This document shows positions 43,375 through 52,514 of a DNA stretch of 64,000 nucleotides, piece after piece. Below the pieces are notes generated by a model. It made no database searches and had not been told where the DNA came from. It worked only from the letters and a program-made list of their open reading frames with translations. Origin of the DNA: Catenuloplanes niger (GTDB taxonomy: Bacteria; Actinomycetota; Actinomycetes; Mycobacteriales; Micromonosporaceae). The position numbers and the translations under genes were made by a program. The stretch spans positions 2,179,001-2,243,000 of the forward strand of contig NZ_JAVDYC010000001.1 of NCBI RefSeq assembly GCF_031458255.1. Reading direction: 5' to 3'. The number at the start of each line of letters is the position of its first letter. Position 1 is the first letter of the stretch.

Positions 43375-45003
43375 TCAGTGGCTGCTGCCGACTTCCTCGC
43401 GCTTCGAGGCGGGGTCGACCGGCGGGTGCCCCGGCGAGACCGGAGCCTCGACCGGCTTCTCGATCGGGAAGAAGAAGCCCTTGATCGCCGGCCCGAGGGC
43501 GCCGACCCGGTTCATCTTCTTCGGCACGACCCAGCCCGTGTACTCCAGCTGGGTGTGCCCGTGCTCGTCCGGCGCCGCCAGCGGCTGGTGGACCTCGACG
43601 AACCGTCCGTCCGGCAGCCGCTTGATGATGCCGGTCTCCACGCCGTGCGCCAGCACCTCGCGGTCGTGCTGCTGGAGGCCCAGGCAGATCCGGTACGTCA
43701 CCCAGTACGCGATCGGCGGGACGATCAGCAGACCGATCCGGCCCACCCAGGTCATCGCGTTCAGGCTGATGTGGAACTTGTCCGCGACCACGTCGTTGCC
43801 GCCGGAGATGGTGGCGATGAGGTAGAACGAGACCGCCATCATGCCGAGCGCGGTGCGGTGCGGGTTGTCGCGCGGGCGCTCCAGCAGGTTGTGGATGCGC
43901 TTGTCGCCGGTGAGCCGTGCCTCGATCGCCGGGTAGACCATCGGCAGCAGGATCAGCACGATCAGCAGGACGCCGGCCGGCCAGAACATCGGCGGGATGA
44001 CGTAGCCCTCGGCGCCACCGATCTTCAGCGGGATGAAGATGTCCCAGTCCGGCATCAGGCGGACCAGGCCGTCCATGAACATGACGTACCAGTCGGGCTG
44101 GGAGGCCGAGGAGACCTCGGACGCCCGGTACGGCCCGAACAGCCAGATCGGGTTGATCTGGAAGGCGCCGGCCATGAACGCGATGACACCGAAGACGGCC
44201 ATGAAGAAGCCGCCCTGCTTCATCGCGTAGCGCGGGAACATGCGCTCGCCGACCACGTTCTCGTTGGTCCGGCCCGGGCCGGGCCACTGCGTGTGCTTCT
44301 GCGCGAAGACCAGGCCGAGGTGCGCCGCGATCAGGCCGAGCAGCAGCGCCGGGATGATCAGCACGTGGGCGATGAAGAACCGCGGGATGATCAGCATGCC
44401 CGGGAACTCGCCGCCGAACACTGAGCTGGACAGCCACGAGCCGATGACCGGGAAGGACAGCATGATCGCCGAGGCGATGCGGAGACCGGTGCCGGAGAGG
44501 CCGTCGTCCGGGAGGGAATAGCCGGTGAAGCCGGCGAAGAAGCCCAGGAGGAACAGCGACACGCCGATGACCCAGTTGGTCTCGCGCGGCTTGCGGAACG
44601 CGCCGGTGAAGAACACCCGGAACATGTGGATGACGATCGCGGCCATGAACATGAGCGCGGCCCAGTGGTGCATCTGCCGCATGATCAGGCCACCGCGGAC
44701 GTCGAACGAGATGTCCAGCGACGACGCGTACGCCGCGGACATCAGCTGCCCGCGCAGGCCCGGGTAGGAGCCGTTGTAGACGACCTCGCGCATCGACGGG
44801 TCGAAGAAGAGGGTCAGGAACACGCCGGTCAGCAGCAGGACGACGAACGAGAACAGCGCGATCTCGCCCAGCAGGAAGGACCAGTGGTCGGGGAAGACCT
44901 TGTTCAGCAGGCCGCGCAGAGGCGTGGAGGCCTGCAGGCGCTCGTCGGCGCCACGTGCCACGTTGCCGGGCACGGCGCCGAGGTCAAGCTTCCGGCGTTT
45001 CAT
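43375..45003 (-). CDS. qcrB: cytochrome bc1 complex cytochrome b subunit
   Basis: A 542-residue membrane subunit of the menaquinol-cytochrome c reductase that feeds electrons to the aa3 oxidase. It has eight or nine transmembrane segments with paired His in HHWAALMFMAAIVIHMF and FFIAHVLIIPALLLGLIAAHLG, and a quinone-site loop PDWYVMFMDGL. A C-terminal hydrophilic extension of about 130 residues is typical of actinobacteria. The ATG overlaps the qcrA stop by ATGA. QcrB is the target of several antimycobacterial compounds in related species. Confidence 0.96.
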   Translation of the reverse strand: MKRRKLDLGAVPGNVARGADERLQASTPLRGLLNKVFPDHWSFLLGEIALFSFVVLLLTGVFLTLFFDPSMREVVYNGSYPGLRGQLMSAAYASSLDISFDVRGGLIMRQMHHWAALMFMAAIVIHMFRVFFTGAFRKPRETNWVIGVSLFLLGFFAGFTGYSLPDDGLSGTGLRIASAIMLSFPVIGSWLSSSVFGGEFPGMLIIPRFFIAHVLIIPALLLGLIAAHLGLVFAQKHTQWPGPGRTNENVVGERMFPRYAMKQGGFFMAVFGVIAFMAGAFQINPIWLFGPYRASEVSSASQPDWYVMFMDGLVRLMPDWDIFIPLKIGGAEGYVIPPMFWPAGVLLIVLILLPMVYPAIEARLTGDKRIHNLLERPRDNPHRTALGMMAVSFYLIATISGGNDVVADKFHISLNAMTWVGRIGLLIVPPIAYWVTYRICLGLQQHDREVLAHGVETGIIKRLPDGRFVEVHQPLAAPDEHGHTQLEYTGWVVPKKMNRVGALGPAIKGFFFPIEKPVEAPVSPGHPPVDPASKREEVGSSH

Positions 45004-46091
45004 GGCCGCTCCCAGAAGTCCGGCCCGACGGTCTCCTTGTAGTCCGACTTCGCCACGAAGAAGCCCTCGCTGTCGACGTCGATCGGCAGCATCGCGAGCC
45101 GCTTGTGCGCGGGGCCGAACACTGGCCGGGCGTTGTCAATGATAAGGAACTGCGACTGGTGGCAGGGGCACAGCAGCCGGTTTGTCTGCTGCTCGTAGAG
45201 GCTGGCGGGGCAGCCGGCGTGCGAACAGATCTTGGTAAAAGCGACATAGTTCCCGTAGTACGCACCACGGTTGATCTCGTCGGCGTCGGCCGCGGCCGCC
45301 GCCTTCCGCGCGTCGTCCTCACGCAGGTGGATCAGCAGCGTGGGCGAGTCAGCCCACTCGTTCGTGTTGCCGTGCTCGATGCCCGGGAAGACCGTGATCT
45401 GGCCGCCCGCGCTGACGTCCTCCGGGCGGACCGGCGAACCGTCCTGCTGGACCAGCCGGACCAGGTTGCCGTCGTTGTAGACCGGGTTGAAGCCGGTCTT
45501 GTACATCGACTGGCGCTCCTCGCCGTGCGGGTCCTTGATCAGACCGCCGATCAGCGGGGCGGCCGCGACCACGGCGACCGGCGCGAGGCCGAGGCCGATC
45601 GCGCCCTTCAGCAGCGGGCGGCGCTTGAGACCCAGCTCGTCGAGCATGTAGAGCGCGGTCTCGCCGGTCAGCTTCTGCGACTCCGGGTCCGTGCCGACGT
45701 GCCGGTCCTGCACCGAGATCTCGTGCGGGAGCAGCTTCTTGGCCCAGGTCAGGATGCCGAAGCCGATGCCGAGCAGCGCGATGCCGAGCGTGACGCCGAG
45801 CAGCGGCGTGTAGAACTTGCTCAGCGTGTACGCGCCGTGCTCGTACTCCCACGGCCAGAAGATGAAGACGCCGAGGAACGCGAGCGAGGCGACGCCGGTG
45901 ATCAGGAAGAACGTGGCGACGATCCGGACCATCCGCTTCTCGGCCTTGCTGCCGGGCGGAAACTGCGGCTCGTAGTGCACGATCTCGATGTCGTCCCGCC
46001 GCGCACCCTCACGGATGATCTCGAAACGGGAGAGCTTCGGGTCGTTGATGTCCACCGGTTCCGTGGAGGTGGACGGAGTCTTAGTGCTCAC
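45000..46091 (-). CDS. qcrA: cytochrome bc1 complex Rieske iron-sulfur subunit
   Basis: A 363-residue protein from GTG 46091, chosen because it overlaps the qcrC stop by GTGA. Three transmembrane segments lie near residues 55-80, 95-115 and 165-183, the actinobacterial arrangement. The 2Fe-2S site is complete: Cys289 and His291 in CSHAGC, Cys308 and His311 in CPCHQSQF, with Cys294/Cys310 for the disulfide. Electrons pass from menaquinol to the dihaem cytochrome QcrC. Confidence 0.95.
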   Translation of the reverse strand: MSTKTPSTSTEPVDINDPKLSRFEIIREGARRDDIEIVHYEPQFPPGSKAEKRMVRIVATFFLITGVASLAFLGVFIFWPWEYEHGAYTLSKFYTPLLGVTLGIALLGIGFGILTWAKKLLPHEISVQDRHVGTDPESQKLTGETALYMLDELGLKRRPLLKGAIGLGLAPVAVVAAAPLIGGLIKDPHGEERQSMYKTGFNPVYNDGNLVRLVQQDGSPVRPEDVSAGGQITVFPGIEHGNTNEWADSPTLLIHLREDDARKAAAAADADEINRGAYYGNYVAFTKICSHAGCPASLYEQQTNRLLCPCHQSQFLIIDNARPVFGPAHKRLAMLPIDVDSEGFFVAKSDYKETVGPDFWERP

Positions 46092-46954
46092 GACTTCCCC
46101 GCAATCCAGAGGCACGTGAAGACCAGCGCCGTGATGCCGACCAGGAAGATGGCCAGCCCCTCGGTGATCGGGCCGAAGCGGCCGAGGTTGAAGCCGCCCG
46201 GGTCGCCGCCCTCCTGCAGCTGGCCGGTGATGTAGGTGATGATGTCCCGCTTCTCGTCCGGCGTCAGCTGGTTGTCGCCGAAGACCGGCATGTTCTGCGG
46301 GCCGGAGAGCATGGCCGCGTAGATGTGCCGCTCGCTGACGTCGGTGAGCGCCGGCGCGAACTTGCCGGACGAGAGCGCGCCGCCGCCGCCGCCGAAGCCG
46401 TGGCAGGAGGTGCAGTTGAGCCGGAACAGCTCGCCACCGCGGGAGAGCGCGTCCGGGTCCGCGTTGATGTCGTGGGTCAGCGGGCCGTCCGGGATCTCCG
46501 GGCCGCCGCCGAGCTCCTGGATGTACTGCGCGAGCTGCTGTGCCTGCTCGTCGTTGAACTGCGGCATCTTCTCCTCGGCCTGCGCCTCCTGGCGGACCAT
46601 GGGCATGCGCCCGGTCTCGACCTGGAACTCGACGGAGGCGGAGCCGACGCCGATCAGGCTCGGGCCGCGGCCCTCGATGCCCTGGGCGTTGCGGCCATGG
46701 CAGGTGATGCAGCTGTTGTCGAAGATCTCCTTGCCCTGCGCAGCCGCGGTGGAGAGCGCGACGTCCTCCTGCGCCTGGGCGCTCGGCGCGAGAAGCGTGT
46801 AGACGCCTCCGGCCAGCATCAGCGCGGCGACCATCCGCACCGCGGCACCGGCGCGGCGCCGGAGCTTGCTCGGCGGCGAGTTACGCCCACGGCGCCACCG
46901 CGAGCGGAAGCCACCGCCGCGGCCCGCACGCCGGGCGGGGGAATCAGAAGTCAT
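46088..46954 (-). CDS. qcrC: cytochrome bc1 complex dihaem cytochrome c subunit
   Basis: A 288-residue protein with two haem c sites, CITCHG at residues 82-87 and CTSCHG at 181-186. An Arg-rich N-terminus and a hydrophobic segment (VRMVAALMLAGGVYTLL, about 39-55) anchor it, and a C-terminal segment (LAIFLVGITALVFTCLWIAG) is a second anchor. It replaces a soluble cytochrome c in the bcc-aa3 supercomplex. AAGGA precedes the ATG. It is followed by qcrA with a four-base overlap and preceded by ctaE 78 bases away. Confidence 0.95.
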   Translation of the reverse strand: MTSDSPARRAGRGGGFRSRWRRGRNSPPSKLRRRAGAAVRMVAALMLAGGVYTLLAPSAQAQEDVALSTAAAQGKEIFDNSCITCHGRNAQGIEGRGPSLIGVGSASVEFQVETGRMPMVRQEAQAEEKMPQFNDEQAQQLAQYIQELGGGPEIPDGPLTHDINADPDALSRGGELFRLNCTSCHGFGGGGGALSSGKFAPALTDVSERHIYAAMLSGPQNMPVFGDNQLTPDEKRDIITYITGQLQEGGDPGGFNLGRFGPITEGLAIFLVGITALVFTCLWIAGKS

Positions 46955-47032
46955 GGCAAGGAGTCCTTACGCGGTGGTAGACCGTTCGTGCTCAAGGGAC
47001 GGGGCGGTGGCCCGGAATGTGACGCTGGGGAT

Positions 47033-47629
47033 CTACTGGATCCAGTAGATCATCCCGAACAGGGCGATCCACACCACGTCGACGAAGTGCCAGTAGTAGG
47101 ACACGACGATCGCTGCGGTGGCCTGCGCGGGGGTGAAGCGGCCCATGGTGGTCCGGATCATGAAGATGATGAACGCGATCAGACCCCCGGTGACGTGCAG
47201 CCCGTGGAAGCCGGTGGTCAGGTAGAACATCGACCCGTAGCCGTCGGCGTTGATCTTGATGCCGTGGCCGACGAGCGTGATGTACTCGTTCACCTGGCCG
47301 AGCACGAAGACCAGGCCCATCACGAACGTGATGGTGAACCAGCGCCGCAGCGAGTGCACGTCGCCGCGCTCCGCCGCGAACACGCCCATCTGGCAGGTGA
47401 TCGACGACAGGACCAGGATCACGGTGAACGTCGTCGCGTACGGGATGTTCAGCTCCGCGGTGTGGTGCTCCCACTGCTCGGGCGCCGCGGCCCGGATGGA
47501 GAAGTACATCGCGAAGAGGGCCGCGAAGAACATCAGTTCGCTGGAGAGCCACACGATCGTGCCGACGCTGACCATGTTGGGTCGGGTCAGCGAATGGATC
47601 CGGCTCTTGTCAATGGCTGCCGCAGTCAC
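47033..47629 (-). CDS. ctaE: cytochrome c oxidase subunit III
   Basis: A 198-residue integral membrane subunit of the aa3 oxidase with five hydrophobic segments and the family stretches [31 protein letters not shown] and [21 protein letters not shown]. It heads the qcr operon and is divergent from a CtaG-like gene. It stabilises subunit I and its proton pumping. No ctaD is found in this window. Confidence 0.95.
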   Translation of the reverse strand: MTAAAIDKSRIHSLTRPNMVSVGTIVWLSSELMFFAALFAMYFSIRAAAPEQWEHHTAELNIPYATTFTVILVLSSITCQMGVFAAERGDVHSLRRWFTITFVMGLVFVLGQVNEYITLVGHGIKINADGYGSMFYLTTGFHGLHVTGGLIAFIIFMIRTTMGRFTPAQATAAIVVSYYWHFVDVVWIALFGMIYWIQ

Positions 47630-47794
47630 GCCGTCATTATTGCCCTATACGCGGGGCGAAGAACGCCGGGGTGGCAATCTTGGGGCGTGTCGAGCACTTC
47701 GCCGGGGCGAACGACACTGTTCAGAGCGTTGGGCATAGCCTCGGTGACGTGCCTGACGTCGATCGGAATCCCCTCGCGACCTCGGCTAACCCGA

Positions 47795-47800
47795 TAGCAT
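47795..47800 (+). promoter_or_regulatory. -10 box of the CtaG-like gene
   Basis: TAGCAT lies five bases before GTG 47806. This is the same hexamer seen before the histidine kinase gene. Confidence 0.5.
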
Positions 47801-47805
47801 CGGGT

Positions 47806-48753
47806 GTGGAGCCGCTGACCGGGAGCAAGTTCTTCACCGAGGCCAGCGTGGACAGCTGGCTCGCCGCCGGCCTGGTCGTGGGCGCGGCGCTCTACCTCTA
47901 CGGCGTGTATCGGCTGCGGCTGCGCGGCGACCACTGGCCGGCGCTACGGACCTTCTGCTTCCTCGCGCTCGGCTTCGGCTCGGTCGCGGTCGTGACGCTG
48001 AGCGGCCTGCACGCGTACGACACCACGGTCATCTCGGTCCACATGGTCCAGCACATGGTGCTGTCGATGGTGGCGCCGATCTTCCTGGCCCTGGGCGCGC
48101 CGGTCACGCTGGCGCTGCGGGTGCTGCCCAAGCGACCCAAGGCCACGCTGCTGGCGGTGCTGCACAGCCGGCCGGCGAAGGTGGTGACGCACCCGCTCTA
48201 CGCGTACGCGATCTTCGTCATCAACCCGTTCGTCCTCTACTTCACCGGCCTCTACCGGGTCAGCCTGGAGAACTCGTTCGTCCACGAGCTGGTCCACCTG
48301 CACTTCCTGGCGACCGGCTGCCTGTTCTTCTGGCCGCTGCTGGGCCTGGACCCGCTGCCGAACCGCTGGCCGTACCCGGGTCGCGCGCTGCTGATGCTGC
48401 TCTCCGTGCCGTTCCACACCGTGCTCGGCCTGACGATCATGCAGAGCACCACGCTGCTCGGCGGCGACTGGTACCCGAACCTGGGGCTGACCTGGCTCGA
48501 TCCGTACACGGACCAGAAGACCGCGGGCGGCATCCTGTGGGCGGGCGGCGAGATCGTCAGTGTCACCATGCTCGGCGTGCTGATCCTGCAGTGGATCCGC
48601 CAGCAGGAACGCGAGGCCCGCCGGGTGGACCGGCAGCTCGACCGCGAGGAGGCAGCGGCGGCCTCGGCAGCCTCGGCGGTCGCCGAAGACGACAATCCGG
48701 GCACCGGTACGGACGAGATCAGGCGTGCCGGGGCCTCCCCTTCCGGCGGCTGA
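47806..48753 (+). CDS. cytochrome c oxidase assembly protein, CtaG/caa3 type
   Basis: A 315-residue membrane protein with seven or more hydrophobic segments and His-rich motifs HMVQHMVLSMVAP, VHELVHLHFLATG and PFHTVLGLTIM, features of the caa3-type CtaG family that helps copper insertion into the oxidase. The start GTG 47806 is chosen because a -10 box precedes it and upstream residues have no membrane or family signal; GTG 47671 would add 45 residues. A charged tail follows (QQEREARRVDRQLDREEAAAA). It is divergent from ctaE. Confidence 0.85.
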   Translation: MEPLTGSKFFTEASVDSWLAAGLVVGAALYLYGVYRLRLRGDHWPALRTFCFLALGFGSVAVVTLSGLHAYDTTVISVHMVQHMVLSMVAPIFLALGAPVTLALRVLPKRPKATLLAVLHSRPAKVVTHPLYAYAIFVINPFVLYFTGLYRVSLENSFVHELVHLHFLATGCLFFWPLLGLDPLPNRWPYPGRALLMLLSVPFHTVLGLTIMQSTTLLGGDWYPNLGLTWLDPYTDQKTAGGILWAGGEIVSVTMLGVLILQWIRQQEREARRVDRQLDREEAAAASAASAVAEDDNPGTGTDEIRRAGASPSGG

Positions 48754-48844
48754 CGAGTAGCATCCGCACGACGGCTGCGACGCACCTCACAGGCGCCGCG
48801 GCCGGCACCACGCACCCGGACCACGGCACGGAGCGGAGCGGACG

Positions 48845-49276
48845 ATGAGTAGTGGCGAGAGCAACCCGCAGGCGGGCACCTACACGGTGCTGCTCTACAG
48901 CGACGACCCCAAGGTGCGCGACCACATGCGCCTCGCGATCGGCACCCGCCCCGCACCCGGCCTGACCGTCGAGTTCGCGGACGCGGCCAGCTGGGAGGAG
49001 TGCCGCCGGCTGGTCGACGACTACGAGATCAGCCTGATGGTGCTGGACGGCGAGGCCACCCCGGCCGGCGGTCTCGGCATCGCCCGGCAGGTCAAGGACG
49101 AGTACAAGACTCCCCCGCCGGTGATCGTCGTGATCGCCCGCGCGGCGGACCGCTGGCTGGCCGCGTTCGCCGAGGTCGACGCCACCCTGGTGCACCCGCT
49201 CGACCCGGTGGAGACCGGCCGGGCCGTGGCGGCGATGCTCCGCTCCGGCAAGGCACCGCAGGTCACCAGCGCATAA
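48845..49276 (+). CDS. receiver-like protein lacking the conserved Lys and Thr
   Basis: A 143-residue protein with a response-regulator receiver fold. Acid pair Asp20/Asp21 and Asp68 in LMVLDGEATPAGG are in place, but the switch Thr/Ser is Ala (IARAADR) and the Lys before Pro is His (LVHPLDP). It probably is not phosphorylated as a normal receiver and may act by binding. A similar small protein appears by trpD in related genomes as far as I recall. The ATG 48845 follows GGAGCGG. Confidence 0.75.
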   Translation: MSSGESNPQAGTYTVLLYSDDPKVRDHMRLAIGTRPAPGLTVEFADAASWEECRRLVDDYEISLMVLDGEATPAGGLGIARQVKDEYKTPPPVIVVIARAADRWLAAFAEVDATLVHPLDPVETGRAVAAMLRSGKAPQVTSA

Positions 49277-49312
49277 CAATCGATAATCCCCTAGATCCTC
49301 GGGAGGCCCACG

Positions 49313-50371
49313 ATGGGCGAACGGACCTGGCCGAATCTGCTCTCCGCACTGCTGCGAGCCGACGAGCTGTCCACCGAGGACACCTGGTGGGCGATGAACG
49401 AGATCGTCACCGGGAACGCGACGCCCGCGCAGGTGGCCGGCTTCGCCGTGGCACTGCGGGCCAAGGGCGAGACGCCGGCCGAGCTGTCCGGCCTGGTCGA
49501 CGCGATGCTGGCGAACGCGGTGCCGGTGACGCTGCCGGAGGAGACCCGGACCGGCGCGGTGGACATCGTCGGCACCGGCGGTGACCGCGCCCACACGGTG
49601 AACATCTCCACGATGGCCGCGGTCGTGGTGGCCGCGGCCGGCGTGCCGGTGGTCAAGCACGGCAACCGCGCCGCGTCGTCCTCGTGCGGCGCGGCCGACC
49701 TGCTGGAACACCTCGGCATCCCGCTCGACCTGGGACCGGAGGGCGTGGCCCGGACCGTGCGCGAGGCCGGCATCGGCTTCTGCTTCGCGGCGCGGTTCCA
49801 CCCCGGTTTCCGGTTCGTCGGCCCGCCGCGGCGCGAGCTCGGCGTGCCGACCGCGTTCAACTTCCTCGGCCCGCTGACCAACCCGGCGCGGCCGACCTCG
49901 GGCGCGGTCGGCTGCTTCGACCCCCGGATGGCGCCGGTGATGGCCGGCGTGTTCGCGGCCCGCGGCGACTCGGTGCTGGTCATGCGCGGCGAGGACGGGC
50001 TGGACGAGTTCAGCACGGCCGCGCCGACCCGGGTCTGGGTCGCGGCCGGCGGCACCGTCACCGAGCAGCTCGTCGACGCGGTGGAGCTGGGTCTGCCCCG
50101 CTCGGCCCCGGGCGACCTGCGCGGCGGTGACGTCGCGTTCAACGGCGCGGCCGCCCGGCGCTTCTTCGCCGGCGAGACCGGCCCGGTCCGGGACGCCGTG
50201 CTGCTCAACGCGGCCGCCGGCCTCGCCGCCCGGACCGGACTTCAGGGTGACGTGCGGGAGGCGCTCAGCGACGGCCTGAAGCGGGCCGCCGAGGCCGTCG
50301 ACTCCGGCGCCACGGAGTCGCTGCTGGCCAGGTGGGTCGACGCGGCCACCGCCGCCAAGGCCGCGGAGTAG
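49313..50371 (+). CDS. trpD: anthranilate phosphoribosyltransferase
   Basis: Joins anthranilate and PRPP in tryptophan synthesis. The 352-residue product is normal in length and has the helix bundle, [19 protein letters not shown] (the GTGGD PRPP loop, about 83-101), [18 protein letters not shown], and the Asp-Glu pair of GEDGLDEF. The ATG 49313 follows GGGAGG. It stands apart from other trp genes, near the receiver-like gene. In M. tuberculosis Rv2192c trpD also stands by ctaE. Confidence 0.96.
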   Translation: MGERTWPNLLSALLRADELSTEDTWWAMNEIVTGNATPAQVAGFAVALRAKGETPAELSGLVDAMLANAVPVTLPEETRTGAVDIVGTGGDRAHTVNISTMAAVVVAAAGVPVVKHGNRAASSSCGAADLLEHLGIPLDLGPEGVARTVREAGIGFCFAARFHPGFRFVGPPRRELGVPTAFNFLGPLTNPARPTSGAVGCFDPRMAPVMAGVFAARGDSVLVMRGEDGLDEFSTAAPTRVWVAAGGTVTEQLVDAVELGLPRSAPGDLRGGDVAFNGAAARRFFAGETGPVRDAVLLNAAAGLAARTGLQGDVREALSDGLKRAAEAVDSGATESLLARWVDAATAAKAAE

Positions 50372-50606
50372 GCATCACCGGGGTCGAGGCGTGCCCGTGT
50401 CGTGGCGCGCCTCCCCCCGGGAGCCGGGCGCCACACCTATCAAGATCAAAATCACACGTGGGTACGGCGTGATGTTCGCCGTACTGCCACTCATTTTGTC
50501 CGTTTTGTTGTGACACGCCGGGTCGAGGTCCCACTTTTTCGTGACCGGCGGTGGCACTTTGGAATCACATTCGGGTAATTCCCCACCCTTCCCCGAGGAG
50601 GTACCC

Positions 50607-50810
50607 GTGGAAGACAAAGAGATGCACTGCGTCATCTGCCAGCGGGAGATGCTGTTCGAGATCCCGCCGTGCGAGGACGATCACGAGGACTGCCCCGAGC
50701 TGGTCTGCACCGGCTGCGGGGCCGCCATCGTGCTGCAGCCGATCACCATGCGGGTCTGGCGGCGGACGCCCGGCAACCGGGTCGCGCCCATCCAGCGCCG
50801 CGCCGCCTGA
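50607..50810 (+). CDS. small zinc-ribbon protein
   Basis: A 67-residue protein with CVICQRE, CEDDHEDC and CTGCGAA, giving four or more Cys for a zinc ribbon. GAGGAGG lies five bases before the GTG, and a frame from 50541 adds residues with no signal. The 235 bases upstream are AT-richer than average (50440-50560) and contain no gene; they may be a promoter. Function unknown; it may bind RNA or a protein. Confidence 0.7.
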   Translation: MEDKEMHCVICQREMLFEIPPCEDDHEDCPELVCTGCGAAIVLQPITMRVWRRTPGNRVAPIQRRAA

Positions 50811-50838
50811 CCCTCGGAAAGACCCCGGAGACAGCGAA

Positions 50839-50866
50839 AGCGCCGCACCCCGAGGGGTGCGGCGCT
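50839..50866. terminator. hairpin terminator
   Basis: AGCGCCGCACCCC (50839-50851) and GGGGTGCGGCGCT (50854-50866) form a 13-bp stem between the zinc-ribbon gene and ctaF. Confidence 0.8.
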
Positions 50867-50880
50867 CGCTTGTCCGGTTC

Positions 50881-51312
50881 CTAGAACTCGACCGGCCGGC
50901 GGGTGCCGGAGTAGTACTCGAAGAGCAGGCCGCACGCGGAGAAGATGACCGCGATCAGGCCGATGCCGATCAGCCACCACATGAAGAAGACCAGGCCCAG
51001 CGCGGTGAGCGCGCAGGACAGCGCCAGGCCGAACGGCCAGTAGCTGCCCGGGCTGAAGAAGCCGACCTCGCCCGCGCCCTCGGCGATCTCCGCGTCCGGA
51101 CGGTCCTCCGGGCGCGGGTCGATGCGCCGCGAGACGAACCAGAAGAAGCCAGCGCACATCGAGCAGAGCAGTCCGGAGAGGATCAGCGCGACCGTGCCGA
51201 CCCACTCCAGCTGGCCCGCGTCCGAGTCGCCCTGGGTCCAGAACCCGTAGAGCGCGGCCGCGGCGAAGAGGAAGAGGGCGACACCGCCGAACATCCGATA
51301 TTCAGCCTTCAT
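50881..51312 (-). CDS. ctaF: cytochrome c oxidase subunit IV
   Basis: A 143-residue membrane subunit with four hydrophobic segments (GGVALFLFAAAALYGFW, WVGTVALILSGLLCSMCAGFF, SYWPFGLALSCALTALGLVF and IGLIAVIFSACGLLFEYY), the actinobacterial form of subunit IV. The gene lies nine bases after ctaC on the same strand. It ends at a hairpin shared with the zinc-ribbon gene. Confidence 0.94.
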   Translation of the reverse strand: MKAEYRMFGGVALFLFAAAALYGFWTQGDSDAGQLEWVGTVALILSGLLCSMCAGFFWFVSRRIDPRPEDRPDAEIAEGAGEVGFFSPGSYWPFGLALSCALTALGLVFFMWWLIGIGLIAVIFSACGLLFEYYSGTRRPVEF

Positions 51313-51321
51313 GGCTTACCC

Positions 51322-52272
51322 CTACCTCCCCGTACCCTCGGCCTGCGAGCCGTTGAAGTTGTTGTTGTCGCGCTTGGTCTCGAACGGCTCCGTGGTGACC
51401 GCGAACCGGTCGTCACCGGTGAAGCCGATCGTCGCCATCGCCTCGGGCGTCGACTGACCGGCCTGCTTCGCGGCCAGGAACTGCTGGTAGCGCTCGGGCG
51501 AGACGGAGACCAGCTCGAAGTTCATCATCGAGTGGTACGTGCCGCACAGCTCGGCGCACCGGCCGACGTACCGGCCCTCGGTGTCGATCGTGACCTCGAA
51601 GACGTTGCGCGCGCTGCCCGGCAGCACGTCGCGCTTGAACAGCAGCTCCGGCACCCAGAACGAGTGGATCACGTCGCGGCTGGTCTCCTCGAACCGGATC
51701 TTCTGCCCGGTCGGCAGGACCAGCAGCGGGATCTCGTCGGTCGAGCCGATCGTCGACGCCAGCACCTGGGCGTCCTCACCCGGCTCGGCCAGGTAGTTGA
51801 ACTGCCAGTTCCACTTGAACGCGACGACCTCGACGGTGACGTCCGGGTCCTTGGAGATCCGGTCCACATCGGTCTGCACGATGGCGGTGTAGTAGAAGAG
51901 CACGCACACCACGAGCACCGGCGTGACCGTGTAGAGCACCTCCATCGGCATGTTGAACCGCGTCTGCGGAGGCAGCTCCTCGCCACGCTTCCGGTAGCGG
52001 ATGACGCACCAGAAGATCAGGCCCCACACGAAGACGCCGACCACCAGGGCCGCGACCACGGAGCCGATCCACAGGTCGTACATCCGCTGGCTCTGGGGCG
52101 TGATCCCGCCCTGCGGCCAGCCGAAGCCACCGAAGGCCGCACCGACGTCACAGCCGCTCAGCAGGGCGACCAGCAACATGCCGCCGAAGCCGAGTCCGGC
52201 GATCCGCCGGTTGCGGGAGCCGTTGTCCCGTCCCGTGTCCGAGGCGCGCACGCCCGAACCCTTTGCGACCAC
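51322..52272 (-). CDS. ctaC: cytochrome c oxidase subunit II
   Basis: A 316-residue lipoprotein-type subunit. The N-terminus has LVALLSGCDVG, a lipobox, so Cys is likely lipidated. Two transmembrane segments follow (SVVAALVVGVFVWGLIFW and LYTVTPVLVVCVLFYYT). The periplasmic-side Cu-A domain has the His of VIHSFWVPELL and CAELCGTYHSMM with both Cys, His and Met. GTG 52272 has GAGAGG eight bases upstream; an ATG at 52308 would give a slightly longer leader. It forms an operon with ctaF. Confidence 0.93.
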   Translation of the reverse strand: MVAKGSGVRASDTGRDNGSRNRRIAGLGFGGMLLVALLSGCDVGAAFGGFGWPQGGITPQSQRMYDLWIGSVVAALVVGVFVWGLIFWCVIRYRKRGEELPPQTRFNMPMEVLYTVTPVLVVCVLFYYTAIVQTDVDRISKDPDVTVEVVAFKWNWQFNYLAEPGEDAQVLASTIGSTDEIPLLVLPTGQKIRFEETSRDVIHSFWVPELLFKRDVLPGSARNVFEVTIDTEGRYVGRCAELCGTYHSMMNFELVSVSPERYQQFLAAKQAGQSTPEAMATIGFTGDDRFAVTTEPFETKRDNNNFNGSQAEGTGR

Positions 52273-52501
52273 TGCTCCTGCCTCTCCTTCGCGGTACATG
52301 TTGCTCATTCGCGCACCATGCCTTACCGCCGTGTGATACAACCGGCCGCGTCGGTCTTTCAGGCCCGCATGGCCGGTCCCGCATGTCAGGCGCCACCGGT
52401 CAGGCCGCACCATCGACCGCAGATTACTCGACCTGGCCTCGGTGCAAGCCCCAGGGGTCCGCGTGTCCGGCGCTTTGTGATCACGGCGAACATCTGGACG
52501 A

Positions 52502-52507
52502 TACCGT
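52502..52507 (+). promoter_or_regulatory. -10 box of the cysteine desulfurase gene
   Basis: TACCGT ends seven bases before GTG 52515. No ribosome site is present. The palindrome GTGATCAC lies upstream near 52477. Confidence 0.45.
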
Positions 52508-52514
52508 TTGGCAC

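Noticed and set aside
52470-52490. Full Crp/GlxR-type site before the cysteine desulfurase gene
   Set aside because: Only an 8-bp palindrome GTGATCAC is present; the spacing does not fit the TGTGA-N6-TCACA consensus.
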